From Dermatemys mawii (taxonomy: Eukaryota > Chordata > Testudines > Dermatemydidae): a stretch of 64,000 nucleotides of DNA. The notes below the pieces were generated by a model that was not told the origin of the DNA, searched no databases, and worked only from the letters and a program-made list of their open reading frames with translations. Both the position numbers and the translations under genes were made by a program. The stretch is taken from assembly GCA_007922305.1 (NCBI GenBank), contig ML677326.1, positions 58,538,961 through 58,602,960 of the forward strand. Direction: 5' to 3'. Below, one piece after another: positions 37,351-51,667 of the stretch (the first letter of the stretch is position 1; every line of letters begins with the position of its first letter).

Positions 37351-39506
37351 GATAGACTAACCTATATAATTAAATTATAACAATTCAATACACCAAAACA
37401 CAGTGGGCTAAATTCTGCTTTCCACTGTACTGGTACAAATCCAGAGTAATCTCACTGAAATCAGAGGGGATAGTCTGGAATTATACTGCCATAAGAGAGA
37501 GCAGAATGAAGTCTGCTAAAAATCCATTCTAGTACAGTAAAATCTAGAAAATCTAGATGGCAACTAAACTGTATAATGTAGAAAACTAGTCATGGGTAAA
37601 TTTTAAAAGGTTAAAACATTCAGTGCAGTTAGAATGCTTGTTTGGAGCGGATGCAAACTTTTATATGCCTACTTTTTCTATCTCCACTATGGCTCCTACT
37701 TACCACAATTAACCTCTCTCCCACCCATGATCACTATCTTTCTTGCCCCTATCTTCTAATGATCCCATTGCTTAGCACAGCAGCTCTACTGAGATCTGGT
37801 TTATACTGAATTCAAATTTTGCCCCCCTTGGATCTGTGTTCCCAAAGAGCCTACAGTGCCCTTGACTGTGTAAAATTTATAATTATTGGTGATCACACTA
37901 GCACTGCAATGAGATCAACAATATGTGTATAACTGTAAATGCAGACAATAGGGACAGAGTGAGCAGAAGGCTGGGATCTACTGGAGGGTCACAGCTTGGG
38001 AAGGATTCTATTATCTATAGGAACATTGCAGCATAGGGAAGTGAGCTTCAGGTGTGTTGGGAGTCCAAAAGAAGAGTTAAGAGTCTTCTGAAACCTGCAT
38101 GAAAGGTTTGAAGCTAGGTCAACAGGTCTAGGCCATTTTTTTTTTCTGAACCTCGTCTCCCCTTATTGAAGGATGGTCAGTTTAATATAAACTAAATATA
38201 AAATCTGGAGCATGCCACTTGGAAAATATTTACGATTTTTATTAATGTAGCCTGTGCTGTTCCTTGTACTGACAGGTGAGTTATACAAATGATGGACAAT
38301 AACACATCTGGAGCTTATATACTACACTATGATGTGCAAATCATCAGATGGCTCAGAGAGTATCATTTTTATAGCAAGTAATAGCAGGAACAATGAGATG
38401 AGTGAATTGCTTTAGAGAAAGCTAAAAAGTCAGAACATTCACCCATGTCATAAAACTATTAATTGTGCCATCCAGAGGGTGGAACAGGGCTCTGTTCTGC
38501 CACTTTTACTCATATTTTGGGTCTACTGGCAAAGGTGCTGAGGTACTGCTCAGTGTAGAATGTCAGAATTGGGCCCATAGTCATATTTTTGTTGTTTTGA
38601 AGGTTAGTTAAGGGTCTATCATTCTCTCTTTTCCTTTCCCTCAAGCCTCATATGCTTTAAAAGGGGTTGATGTGTCTCTGTTCAGAGCAAGTCAGCCTGA
38701 GGTGAGACATCTGGATCCTCATAATCCATAAGGCTAGACTATTCTTGGTTCCAACATGGCCATGCAGGGAAATAAATGCTCCCTACCATCTATGTCCGAT
38801 CTTGTCAAATCTTGGGTCTATGTGCAGTGTAAGAAACAGAACAAGAAGCAAGAACTGTACACAAGATATTTACCTTCTTCTTCTGTCAGCAAATTGGTGG
38901 AGCCTTTATTCCCCTTTCCTCAACACACTGGGCGTTAGAGGTAGGCCAATTGAAAGAGAGACATGAGATGCACCCTTTTAGGGTGGCAGTAAGTTATCTT
39001 ATCCCCCAAAATTCCTTTTCAGAGATCCTGCTTAAATGGTACAGAGGCACAGCTATGCAAAGCCTCCTACTTAAGCTAAAATTATTCTCTCATTCTAGGC
39101 CTATATTTCTTTAGAATCATATTAGAAATTAGAATGGAACAAGAGAACAAACCACATATGGATGTTAGTCGCATTGCTTAATGCAGTAGTACAAAGTGCC
39201 CACATACTAAAGTGACAAGTGCGGTATTAAAACCTATATAGAACAGACTAAACAATTTTATTTTCAACTTCATAAGCACTAGCATAATGATGCAATACTC
39301 TGGCTACAAAGACCACAGACTACTAACTGATTGAAAATATTTCACTGGAATATATTTCAAAATCATAGAAACATGTCTATTGTTCCAGATTTTGATAAAA
39401 TATTTATTTATTGGTTGGAGAAAACTACCTGACAATGACCCTCTAAGAATTTTTATTTTGTAGCTTTTCTGTGCATAAATATAAGCTTCAGTTACTGATT
39501 ACTTAC

Positions 39507-39757
39507 CCCTGATCCACAAAATCGACCAAGTCTCACACCTGTTGCATCATGGCCATCAAAGAGTTCAACATAGTCATAACCACAGTCTGCCTCTTCTTCT
39601 ACCTCAAATGTCTGAAATGTTAACTCTACTCGGTAGCCACGTTCTGATACTAACAACCACTCACAGTCCATCTGAACTGGATAGTTGTTGTCACCAAACT
39701 GAGCATGAGAATACAGATCTCTGGGCTTCGTTTCAGCTTTCAGTCGACCACCACACT
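39507..39757 (-). CDS. TLL1: TLL1 exon: first part of CUB5
   Basis: A 251-bp internal exon encoding most of the fifth CUB domain, one of the non-catalytic modules that guide substrate choice and exosite binding. After two bases completing a Glu codon it reads [20 protein letters not shown] and later [21 protein letters not shown], ending RFCGSG. The four CUB cysteines are present (CGGRL, DCEW, ADCGYDY, RFCG), and the acidic and tyrosine residues of the [12 protein letters not shown] calcium-site motif are kept. The acceptor is ttccttcatgcag and the donor is GGG followed by gtaagt. Entry phase matches the single leftover G of the exon at 44842-45055. LLVSERG and VELFDG favour TLL1 over TLL2, from memory of the family. 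Intact. Confidence 0.96.
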
Positions 39758-39829
39758 CTGCATGAAGGAAACAAATAAAGAATAAAGAAAAGCTTTCTTC
39801 AGTGCAGCTCATCATTCTCTTTTCCTGTA

Positions 39830-39960
39830 AGTCTAGCCTTGCTCAGGATGAGTAGTTTCTTACCCCACAAATAGATCTATAGAAGTTAATGGGACTACTT
39901 TGCAGAGTGAGGTACTACTCTGAATAAGGGTGGCGGAACCTGGCCCATAATTTAACATTT
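39830..39960. repeat. Ancient dispersed repeat
   Basis: GAAGTTAATGGGACTACTTT and GGTACTACTCTGAATAAGGG are phrases that recur in reptile intergenic DNA (from memory). Similar text occurs at 37395-37515, 25345-25455 and 43235-43300. Confidence 0.35.
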
Positions 39961-42704
39961 ATTTTTTAAAAGTCATATGTCCCTAATTCTTCTTACTGTC
40001 TCTGAGTAGTAATTTACAACTTTAGTGGAAGTTTTTGCCTATAAAGTACTAAAAGTGAGTGCTAAGGCCCAAATGTGGAACTAAAAGTTCAGTGAAGAAT
40101 CAAAATGAGAGTAAAAAAATTTAAATTGTAATAAAATTCTGCAAAATTCATTCCTTTCCTCTTTTTATAGCCGTAGATACATCATTTCCCATTATGTAAA
40201 TAATTTTTAACAAAAGAAGACAGCAAATTTGCAGAGAATGTAAATAAACTGTGTGATATCCTTCATAACATACATCTGAGCTGCACACAGGGCAGCCAAA
40301 TCAAGCTTTATGCTGGAGCTTACATACTGTATGTCAATATTTTCATAATATATCTATTTATATGAGTTAGTAAATGTCTAATTAAATGGATTACGATACA
40401 TGTTACTTTACAGAATCAGGTGTAGCTTGTCAAAAAAATTTCCGAGTTTAAAAATATATATATTACAAAATTTCATAGAAAAAGCTATTTTGAATAATGT
40501 TACATTTCACTTCATGAAAAAGAATGTTAAGACCCATACACTGGGCTACAAAGAGTTTGCTTGCCAGAAGAAGCTATTACTGTAAATTTGAAGCTCAAAC
40601 CATAACTGTTTACTTCTTCTGTTCTAAACATTTTAACTAGTTTCAATTAATAAATATTTATTCTTCGTTATACATTTTCATTGTGTTTAGCTTTCTATAC
40701 TACATCAGTGAGTTAAAGTTAAAGGCACTATTTAAAAGCAGCTAAGAACACATGTAAATTTCTAGAGGAGGTTTGGCTGGGTTCTTTTAATTTTAACACC
40801 TATGGAGATTTCAGTTAAAACAAATCACTTATTTTTATGGGTTCATCTGCTCCTTATTTCTCACCAGGCCAAAATCTTCTGCTTTACTATACCAAGACCT
40901 GTTTATGTTAGGATCCTGTGCAGTGGCATTATATTTTATGATGAGCTAAAACAAATCCCAGAATCCAAACACATCTGAGCTCTGAAGAAGAGAGGAGCTG
41001 GTCATGAACTCTGTGGATCAGGCCCAACTTTAACAAAAACAAATACGCTAAAGTGTCTGAATTCAGATAGGAAATAATAGTAGGAACGCATGGATGCTTA
41101 AAACTGCACTTTTATAATATTCATGAAAATATGTGTATTGAGACTCAAGAGAAGCAAAACAGAAAATATTATATAATATGTAGGTGGAATGATTCTATTA
41201 AACTTGATTTATAGCTCAACATAGGATTTTTAATTCTTCTAGACAAAGCATGAACGATTTTCTGACAAAACCAGAAATCGCCCCGTAGCCGATTCACAGG
41301 ATACCTTTGTGAGGTTTCATACGTGCATTTTCATATGTGCATTTTTCACACTTCCCAACTGTGCATTATCAAAGCTATATATAAGATGCCTCACCTGGGT
41401 TTAGTTTACTGTTTATTCTAATTTACTGGCTACTTCACTTTTTTGTCAGTTCAGTTAAGTTTTTGCTTTAGACTGGAATAAGAGGGTTGTAAGAGGATTT
41501 ATGCATTTAAGACAGAACAGCTGTAAAAAAGGAACACTTTTAATAAACTGTATGTAAGGTTTCCCCGATATATGCTATGGTTTCTATGAGGTTAAAAGAA
41601 AGTTCCACCCGCATTGCCAGCTGCAAAAATTTTAAAGCAAGAATTTCTCACATTTATAAAAGGAGAACCAATTTAAGAAATAGAGAGGAATTTTTCACAA
41701 GATCTTAAGTGCACTTTTCCAAAGTGACTCAAGCACTTAGGAACCCAAATCTCATTAGAAATCAATGGGATTTAGGGTCTGGAGAGCCTATAGCACTTTT
41801 GAATCTGCATACTCCCTCCCACCCTCACCCCTCCCGCTGGCCAGCCTTTGAGGTGGGGAGGCTTTGTTAGGGCCATTAGGGGAAAGAAAACACTTGGCTC
41901 CTTTAAGGATTGACCCTTTCTTGTTTCCTCTCCATCTCAGGAGCACTCACCCTCCTTGTGAGCTTGAGGAGGTTAGGAAGCAGGGGACAGGGGTGCTCCT
42001 TGACTGGCTGGATGCAAGGGTGCAGCATAAACCTATTGGCTTCCATGCACACAAGCGAAGGGTTTATAAACCTTACTCCCTGCCCAGGACACAATTCTGC
42101 ACCCTGATCAAAATTCCCCCCCGACTCACCGTGGACATCATCCTAGTTACCTTTTTAGCCAGATTGGCTTGGGCAGTGTGTGGGGTTTTTTTGTTTGTTT
42201 GTTTTTTGCCTTCCTCTCAGCAGCCTAGGAACCAGTCGATAGGTTGTACTGCAATATTCATGTTGTTGCAATTCAGCAGGTAACCATTGCAGCTACTTGT
42301 TCAATAGAGAGTCCAGTTCCCTGATAAACCGGAATTGGAAGTGCACTACTAGAAGGCTTGTCCTAAAAAAGGTGGGGAATGAAACCAGGACTCCTAATGT
42401 CTGGTACAGTGAAGAGACAACCCCACTTTTATGAGAGAAGCTGGTGGGGTCCCAGCAATGGTGCTGGGAGCATGCTCACAGTGTGGAGGGCTGACAGCAG
42501 CCCTCCCCCAGGTAGTATGGGTTACAGAAGGAAGAATGATCTGCACCAAAGGAGTTTTGCTGGATAGTTCCCAGGCATGTTATTCAGTAAAGCTGCAGCC
42601 TAGTGCAATTCCTGGTGTCTTGTCTTTCTTCCTGTGCTGTCGAGGACAATGGGAGTTATACTATTTGGACACTTAGGTGCTTTTGAAAACTTTAGCCTAG
42701 AACT

Positions 42705-42838
42705 CATCCTTAGAGGTTTTTAAGGTTTGCTTGATAAAACCCTGACTGGGATGATTTAGTTGGGATTGGTCCTGCTTTGAGGAAGGGGTAGAACTCCTGA
42801 GGTCTCTTCCAAGTCTAATCTTCTGTGATTCTGTGGTT
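42705..42838 (+). mobile_element. CR1 LINE 3' end
   Basis: The sense 3' tail of CR1: AAACCCTGACTGGGATGATT, TTGGTCCTGCTTTGAGGAAG and a terminal repeated ATTCTGTG, matching the octamer-repeat tail typical of this LINE. About 134 bp. Confidence 0.8.
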
Positions 42839-44839
42839 TTATGTAGCAATGAAACAGGTAACACGTTGAAATACTGCGGGCATAGATTTTAATTTCCTTT
42901 GTATAATGACTACTGCAATTGTGTAAATGGAAAGAAACTACATAAATCAGTAGTATTACAACACCCCTCATCTTTACCAATAGCTTTGTTTTTTAATTAT
43001 TTACTCTAAATTTGTAGTAAGGACCGACCAAACCTTTCATATATAATTTTGTGAAAATCATAATGGTCATTGTGTGGTAGAGAAGACTGGAGGAGGTAAT
43101 ACAAGTGATCTGGTAGAATTTGGGAAGGATAATGTAAAGCACATGATAAATTTTTCAGTCCATCTTAAGAGTTAAAATATACGTGTATGACACATGTGGC
43201 TGTAGATGTACAATTGTAGCAGATGCAATGTGAGATAAGGAAGGGCCTGATCCAGCAAACACATCGTGCGTGAACTACTAAGTGTTTGCAAACCAGGCCC
43301 TGTAACAAGAAAGAGAAGTACACTGAATATCAGGGTAAACAATGCTTTCATTTTCCAGCATCAGAACACGAATGGTGAGAAAGAGACCAGGTTCGGATGT
43401 CTGGTGGCTCTACCAAAAGGAGAAATTAATCACAGAAAATATCAAAGATTATTTCTCTGCAAAAATGCAATGGGAAAAATCTGATTTTAATTTTAATATT
43501 AAGTTATAATGATTTGATAGTTGCTCACACATGTTTACATTGCATGTGATGTTTTAGTTAATATTAAACTACATGGATAAAATATAGACTGCTCATCCTT
43601 ATCATCAAGATTAGGGATTTGTGTGTGTTGGCAAAGCCTTAGTATGCTAGAAGTCATACTTATATAATATCCACTTTAGTGTGCAGTTCACAAAATAATC
43701 CCTGAGTAATAATTGATTGTGGTAAATGAAGAAATATTATTTATACTGTAGAGATTGGGGAAATATTATTCTATTCTACTCTGTAACATAGGTGCTGGAA
43801 CTAGGGCTACTGCTACAACCCCTGGCTTGAAATGGTTTCCATTATATAAAGGATTTACAGCTTGGTTCGGTGGTTTTCAGAACCCCACACTATACAAATT
43901 GTTCCAGCACCCCAGCACTCTAATATTTTTGAATGGCTTCTCTTCCCTTTACAAATAACATGTCTTGGAGGTTAAATATTTTAGAGTTGCCACTAGGGGT
44001 CACAGTAAGCCAAGCAACTTCAGAAAATTAATGTTTGTAACATGGAAAATGTCCTAAGCAACCGGTTAATAGAATTTCAAAACATATTTTGAATGACAAT
44101 AATTCCCATCAAGCACCCAAAGTAACTGCTAAGTCTGAAGGAGACTAGACTTTTTAAAACCTTGTTTATTTTAGCAAGACTGTCAATTTTTTTCTCTTAA
44201 TTTTACCTTTGTTTACCATTCCTTTTTTAATTGTAGAAGAAATAGTATTACCAGTTAACACAAAATCCCATGTTTTATTTAAAATCATAGAAGATGAAAA
44301 TCAGAGACTATTTTGGTACACAGCACACTACATTAAAATAGCTGCACTGGAAATGAAATTAGAAGCTGTCAAATCTTTTATAAGTATATAATCAATTATG
44401 GCATCAATTATAAAAATAAAAATGTCTTGAAAACCTGTTTCCCAAATCTCCTCAATTTCAAAAGTAATCATGCCTTTCCTTAGGAAAGAATTCACCATTG
44501 TCTTGCTTTTGGCTTTTACTAGATCTTTTTCCAAAGTAACTATTACTTTTTAATAACTGTCCAGCAACAACATTAAGGTTTAAAAAAGAAAAAAAGAAAA
44601 AGAAAAAGCTTCCAAAACAAACAAGAAAGCAGTAAGATGGCAAAAAAGAGTTAATTTTAGAATCCTGACAATGTTTCCTTTCGTCTCTGAGTTTAGATTT
44701 CATCTACTGCCTCCAAGGATTTGTCCAGCTTTATTGGTAGCACTGATTTATCTACTAAACAATTCTGCTCATAAACCATGAAAATCCTGAATGTCTCCAT
44801 CCAGGGAAAATGATCAGTAAATAACATCCTGATTTCCTA

Positions 44840-45079
<240 letters not shown>

Positions 45080-45599
45080 TTAAGAAGGACTCCAGTACAT
45101 ATTCTATCTTCTACTTAACAAACACACACTTTATATAGGTTTAAAGAATGCAAGCTCCATGCAATGCACATACACATGTAATTTTGTTGCAGTTATAAGC
45201 TTGGGCCTTTGAATGACACACTTAATGTTTAGGAAACAGAGTAAATAATAAAGTGAGTGAATTTTACCATTGGCAGAGCACCGCTTCACGTGAAAGGGAT
45301 TTGGACACTTCTGTCCAGTGAATATCCCTGGCAGAACAGAGCAGATCTGGAATACCATACCCATTCCATTTAATTTATGCAATTAGTTCCCAGGATTATT
45401 CTAAATTTTACAGAACATCCAAAACCAGCCAGAAAGTAGAAAATCTAGGAAGTTGCTGCAGTTATCTTAAAGGACACAAGCATTACTTATTTTCAGGTCT
45501 GTTGTATAATTTCTTCTCCACACAGCAACATTTATTTTAGTGTTTATCTGAGCTTCTAGAGACTCAACTCACCCAACGCCTGGGAGAGTGGAGTCCAGT

Positions 45600-45785
45600 T
45601 GTCCAAGATTTTATAAAGTGACTAGTGATTTTCAATCCCTCAATTTTAGGGTACTCAGCTGAAGATACCTTGAAGGTGTCTGATTGCCTGAGTCTGTCCC
45701 CTAACCTCTGAAAATCAGGCTCTTTAAACTATCTGACGATAGGGGCACCCAAAAATTGAGGCACCCCAAAAAAATCACAAGTACC
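45600..45785. repeat. Ancient dispersed repeat
   Basis: GACTAGTGATTTTCAATCCC, CTGAAAATCAGGCTCTTTAA and GGGGCACCCAAAAATTGAGG resemble an old amniote repeat of the type also seen at 49520-49900. The family name is not known to me. Confidence 0.4.
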
Positions 45786-45871
45786 TTTTTACAATCTTAA
45801 ACTTACTTGTCCAGAGAGCAGGTAGCTGACAGGCAGAGGGAGTTTCTGAACCATATAATCAGAACCTAATC

Positions 45872-45995
45872 TAGGGTGACCAGATGTCCTGATTTTATAG
45901 GGACAGTTCTGAGTTTTGGGTCTTTTTCTTATATAGGCTCCCATTACCCCTCCACCTCCGTCTCAGTTTTTCACATTTGCTGTCTGGTCACCCTA
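45872..45995. mobile_element. Complete hAT MITE, 124 bp
   Basis: TAGGGTGACCAGA at one end and TCTGGTCACCCTA at the other, exact over 13 bp, with a perfect 8-bp duplication ACCTAATC at 45864-45871 and 45996-46003. In a TLL1 intron. Confidence 0.92.
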
Positions 45996-47599
45996 ACCTA
46001 ATCTTAAGAGACCACTTCCAGGAGCAAGGGATAGTTCAGTCTCCAGATCCTTCTTGTCTTCTCCACTGAGACTGCCACCTAGTGTTCCAACTAATGACAA
46101 GTGTGTTCTTTATGTTACACTTCTCTATTCAGGACTGGACTGAGATCAACAAGCTTATTACAAATAGGACATCAAAGAGCCATGAGATATAACTTCTGGT
46201 CACTACTGACCTGGGCTAGATTTGAATGAGAAGCCTAAATGATGAAAGGTCATAGAGAATTATGTGTAAGCATTGAGAGGCTGAAAAACTCCTAGGCTTC
46301 TCTGAACATTTTCACAATTAACCTTAAATTGAAAGCTCATTCAGTGGAATTTATTTATTATTATTAATTAGCAGTTTTATGGTTCTCAAGCTATGTTTTG
46401 TTAATACAATAAAATATCACAAAAACACTCCAGAAGTTAATGCTCCTAACTATACTCAGTATATTTCCAGCAAAGCAAGCTAAAAGATTAAGCAGCAATA
46501 TTTAAAATGAATAAAAGCAAACAGTCTAACTCTGAGCACACATAATAACTGAGCATTCTGTCTGGTACACCAAAGCAAGTCTAATCTACTGAATCCCTGA
46601 TGGAAGTCAGCCAGTATAAAATGTGATGGTACTTTATATTACCAGATATCCTAAAGGAATTGAATATAGCTAGAGCACTGATGTTTTGGCAAATGAGAAA
46701 GAATACTCAGAATATCACTTTTAGTTCACAAAGAACTGGAGAGTGAAAAGATAGTACTGAATGGATAGATTCATTTTATAGGAAAAGTTGACATTTATAT
46801 GAGGGAAGGAAATCACAGAGGCAATAAAAACAGATGGGCAGCAATACCTGTTGCCACTCTAAAATTTCAGTCAACCATCTTATCTTCATACGGCCAGGTA
46901 TGTGTTGTCAATGGACCCCAAACAATATTTGATTAATTACAAAAACAAACAAACAAACAAAAAACACTGAAAGGCTGTAAGAGCTGGTTAAATATACAGT
47001 TGAGTGAATCCATTGTGAATATCAATGGGAGTTCTATATGTGCTCTAAGAGCTGTCTATAGATCTCAGTTTGATTTTTATTTTTTTCTTTTTAAAGGAAA
47101 ATCACACTGTATTTTATTCAGCTCTGCAATCTGAGAGGTCAGTAGTTCAGAAGCATTCCTTACATCAATAATCTGTGAAAGCTATTATTTTAAATGTTTG
47201 AATTACAATTAGGATTTATGAGCCTAATGCTCAGAAGCTATCTTCCTTAAAAGATATGTTATTTTTACGTACAATATAAAGTAAGTGTCCTACACAAAGT
47301 GACTGCAGAGAGTTTCAAACCTGTTTTAATAATCATTAAACAATCAAACAGAACTAGAGGATTTAAGAAAGAGCTAGAATATTATATACTAAACTATTTC
47401 AAACATTAAAATAGTTTTGAAGAAATATTAAACAAATTGGAAACTGGCTTAAAGTTTTATCCATAGCATCCCCACATTTCCTGGGATACAAAAAATTTGC
47501 TTTTCAGCTGCCTTTATTATTAAGCTTGGTAATAAAATTTTGAAATAAAAACATTTAAATTCTCTTTGCATAATTTAAATCATGATGAGTAGAGATTAA

Positions 47600-48835
47600 C
47601 AATCATGTGGACAAGGGGGATCCAGTGAATATAGTGTTCTTAAATTTTCAGAAAGCCTTTGGTAAGGTCCTTCACTAAAGGCTCTTAAGCGAAGGAAGCT
47701 GTCATGGGATAAGAAGGAAGGTCCTCTCGTGGATCAGTAACTAGTTAAAAGATAGGAAACAAAGGGAGGTGATAAATAGTCAGTTTTCAGAATGGAGAGG
47801 TAAATATTGCATCCTCCAGAGGTCTGTACTGGGACCAGTACTATTCAACATATTAATAAATGACCTGGAAAAAGGAGTAAACAATGAGGCGGCAAAATTT
47901 GCAGATGATACAAAACTACTCAAGATAATTAAGTCTCAGGCAGACTGCAAAGAGCTACAAAAGGATCTCACAAAACTTGGTGACTGGGCAACAAAATGGC
48001 AGATGAAATTCAGTGTTGATAAATGCAAAGTAATGCACATAAATAAAACAATGAGGTCTAAATGAACTGTTACAACTCAAGAAAGATATCTTGGCAACAT
48101 TGTGGATAGTTCTTTGAAAACATCCACTCAATGTGAAAAAAGCGAACAGAATGTTGGGAATCATTAAGGAAGGGATAGATAATAAGACAGAAAATATCAT
48201 ATTGCGTCTATATAAATCCATGGTATGCTAACATTTTGAATACTGCGGGCAGATGTGGTCACCCCACCTCAAACAAAAATATTGGATTTGGAGAAAGTTC
48301 AGAAAAGTGCAACAAAATTAAGGGTATGGGACGGCTTCTGTATGAGGAGAGATTAATAAAACTGGGACTTTTCAGCCTGGACAAGAGATGACTAAGAGCG
48401 GATACGATAGAGGTCTATAAAATTATGACTGGTATGGAGAAAGCAGATAAGGAAAGTGTTATTTACTCCTTCGCGTAACACAAGAACAAGGGGTCACCAA
48501 ATTAAATTAATAGGCAGAAGGTTTAAAACAAACAAAAGGAAGTATTTCTTCATACAATGTACAGTCAACCACTGGAACTCTTTGCCACAGGATGTTGTGA
48601 AGGCCAAGACTATAACAAGGTTCAAAAAAGAACTAGATAAATTCATGGAGAATAGGGTCCATCAATGGCTATTAGCCAGGGTGGACGGGGATGGTGTCCT
48701 TAGCCTCTGTTTGCTAGAAGCTGGGAATGAGCGACAGGGGATGTATCACTTGATGATTACAACGTTCTGTTCATTCCCTCTGGGGCACCTTGCATTGGGT
48801 ACAGTTGGGAACTTTTAAGACAATAGGTTGAGCAA
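47600..48835 (+). mobile_element. CR1 LINE fragment with recognisable reverse transcriptase
   Basis: Sense CR1. An open stretch at 47769-48065 encodes SVLGPVLFNILINDLEKGVN followed by AAKFADDTKL, the catalytic FADD palm motif of CR1 reverse transcriptase (YxDD equivalent). Later frames encode the C-terminal KRRL-type segment (48340-48640). Several stops and frameshifts break it. 5'-truncated, antisense to TLL1. Confidence 0.88.
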
Positions 48836-49519
48836 AATGATTGCAGTTATCTTTAACTCGTTCTTTTGTCTATGTTATCTAGATGCATTTCTAGGCATTT
48901 GTTCAAAAAATCATCTTTATCTATGCAGTAGGGAGTTCTTCAAATTAAGCTTCACTTAGACTAATTTCCAGGTGTCAAGTGAGCTTTTAAAATCTCTCTC
49001 ACTCTCTTTCTCTATGCTGTATGTAGACTGTTTCAAAAGCATTTTTTTCATCTGGACATCTAGTTTAAAAATTCCACAGTGCACGTCCATTGTTTCCTGG
49101 AACCATTGATTACACAGAATGCTTCACTTTATTCTTACCAGGAAAAGACTTTGCAATGATTTATCAAAACTAAGAGCACTCACAGGAAAAGATTAGGTAC
49201 ACTGAACTTCAAAAATAATGCACAGCTTCAGGACTCACTTGGTGTGCAGAAGCTTATCTTTTCTCTTCATTAGAGCATAGTAAAAGTAGGAATGAACTTG
49301 AACTTAGCTTGGAAGCAAAATAGGAAATATTTATAAAATGGAAGTGTTGCATTAGTCTTATGGTAGATGGGTCAAATACAAAATAAGTGATAAGCAGCTA
49401 ACAAGACTGTGACCAAAATAATGTAGGTGTGTTATCTTCCCATACAAACATTTAGCACAGTTGGGAATTTCTAGTTGTGAAATGTTTTGCTAATGAGTGT
49501 TGTACTTGTCCACTAAACT

Positions 49520-49900
49520 TAATGGTGAGATTTTCAAAAGAGCTTTAGGGAGTTAGGTGCTCAGTTCTCATTAACTTTCGGTGGTTGCTGAACACTTCAT
49601 TAGGTAAATAAAGAATCCTGTTTTGTTTGACTAACCGATTTTCACTATGCAGCTCAGAAAGCTCTGTGATTTTTTCAAGGATGAAAGACAACATTTTTGA
49701 AAACCTAAGTGATTTAGGGGCCTATACTCCATTTTCAAAAGTGATTTAGATGCTTAGGACAGATTTTCAATAGCATTTAGACACCCAAAGATGCAGGTAG
49801 TACAGCCTAGTGGGATTCTCAAAAGCTCCTAGGCAGGTTAGGCACATAACTCTCATTGACATTCAACTCTCACTTCCACTGGCTTTCACTTTTGAACTGG
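49520..49900. repeat. Ancient dispersed repeat, repeated phrases
   Basis: GAGATTTTCAAAAGAGCTTT, CCATTTTCAAAAGTGATTTA and GGGATTCTCAAAAGCTCCTA recur at short intervals, each followed by TTAGG-type text. This looks like tandem or overlapping copies of one old repeat unit. Confidence 0.45.
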
Positions 49901-50621
49901 GCCTCTGGGGTGCTTTTGAAAATGTTTGCCCAGTTTCTATTTCAAATGAAAAAGGAGCAGTTGATAAAGATTTCAGAATGGTTTCTTCTGGAAGAGAGAA
50001 AACTAAAATTCAGTAAGGAAATCCAAATGCAAGTGCTTTCCTGCAGAGTTTATAGGCACTCAAAGTGCTTTTGTAAAAATCTGTCCGTGCCTCTGGCTAG
50101 ATAAGATATACACAAAATAAAAGTTGTTCATATTTGAGAAGTTCACTTGTTGGGAAAGAGCCAGCAAAGGCCTACCCTCCCTCTCCACTCAACTTGAACG
50201 CTCAGTGAACAGGCAGAGTATTTGTCCCCTCTTTGCATGTAGGGTTTAAACATTTAGAGCCAGATTCACAAAGGGACAAAGGCATTTCTTCTTTATGCCA
50301 GGGGAAAGGGTTGGCACAGCATAAAGAGCCCTAAGAGTTCAGTCACTAACTGGGGAACAATTCTCCTGGCACTAACACTGCAGAAGATGGTGGTAAGTAC
50401 CTGAGTACCATTTCACAAGCCTTTAATATAGGGGACATACCGAGGGTTGAAAGGGCATAGTGGAGTGGGGCCACAGCATGCAGAGCTGAGAAGATGCTGG
50501 GCAGGGCTATTCCCAGAGGGCAGTCCAGGGAATCTGCTGTAAATTAAACAGGCCCCAAGCTGTTTCACCAGGGTCCTCTCCAGTGCCTGGAGCAGCTCAG
50601 GGTCAGGAGGGCACAAAGTTG

Positions 50622-50935
50622 GCTTAGGCTATGTCTACACTGGAATCTGAGGTATGACTGCAGGAGAGACAGACATACCCACACTAACTCAACCTGCACT
50701 AGCACAGCTAAAAATAGCAGTGTAGACACAAGGACATGGGTTTCAGCACAGGCTAGCAGCATGAGTATGTACCCAAGAGATATGTGCCCCTGTGCTATGT
50801 AGCGCACACTGAAGCATGTGCTGCCATGTCTTTGCTGTTATTTTCAGGCATGCTAGAATGGGGTAATGATAGTATGAATATGTCTATTTGAGCTGCAATC
50901 AGGCCGCAAACTGCAGTGTAGAGAGACACTTCAAG
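50622..50935. mobile_element. hAT-like element or fragment
   Basis: Starts TTAGGCTATGTCTACACTGG, a typical end of reptile non-autonomous hAT elements (from memory). GTGTAGACAC appears inside, and GCAGTGTAGAGAGACAC near 50930 is a plausible degenerate right end. No target duplication was resolved. Confidence 0.55.
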
Positions 50936-51442
50936 ACATCACGTCTCTCAAGCTCAGTGCTGTACCACAATAATGTGGTGAAATCTAAAAAAAGCTGAGA
51001 ACCAAAGTGCAGAAACCTTGTACAGCAAATCTGGAATATCCACGTGAATGTCCACGTGAATACATGAAGGTGTCCCAAGACCCTGAACCAATTATATATA
51101 ATCAGACAAAAATAATTATCCAAACCAATATCTGAGATTAAAAAAAATCAGACTTTTTGAATTTTCATCTAAGTATTATGGAACACTCTCTTGCCACTTG
51201 TAAAATAATTCTTCACTGAAGGTTAAACTTCAATTTTAACTTTGTTTTATAACACATTTTAGTAAATATCCATTATTTTAAAAATAATGGTTTTTATTTT
51301 AAAACTCAGTAGATTCTTACCAACTAGTATAAGATAAAGAGCATACTTTTTGGCTGACAATTGATCAGTGAACATAGATCAATCTTACTTTCAAATAGCG
51401 GCCTGTGAAAGTAACTGGTCAGCTCAGGAGGAAATTTGGTTA

Positions 51443-51667
<225 letters not shown>

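Larger units (their letters stand above)
36145..39506 (-). other. TLL1: TLL1 last intron (3362 bp)
   Basis: Bounded by the donor at 39506 and the acceptor ending at 36145. Its lower half holds an old CR1 fragment (36420-37350). About 85-125 bp from the acceptor is a 26-bp block (36241-36266) that recurs exactly at 32863-32888. The rest (37520-39500) is AT-rich with no gene seen. Confidence 0.85.

Noticed and set aside
41864..42283. A 139-codon open stretch on the plus strand
   Set aside because: No recognisable family, C-rich composition, lies in a TLL1 intron on the opposite strand, and overlapping frames are also open.
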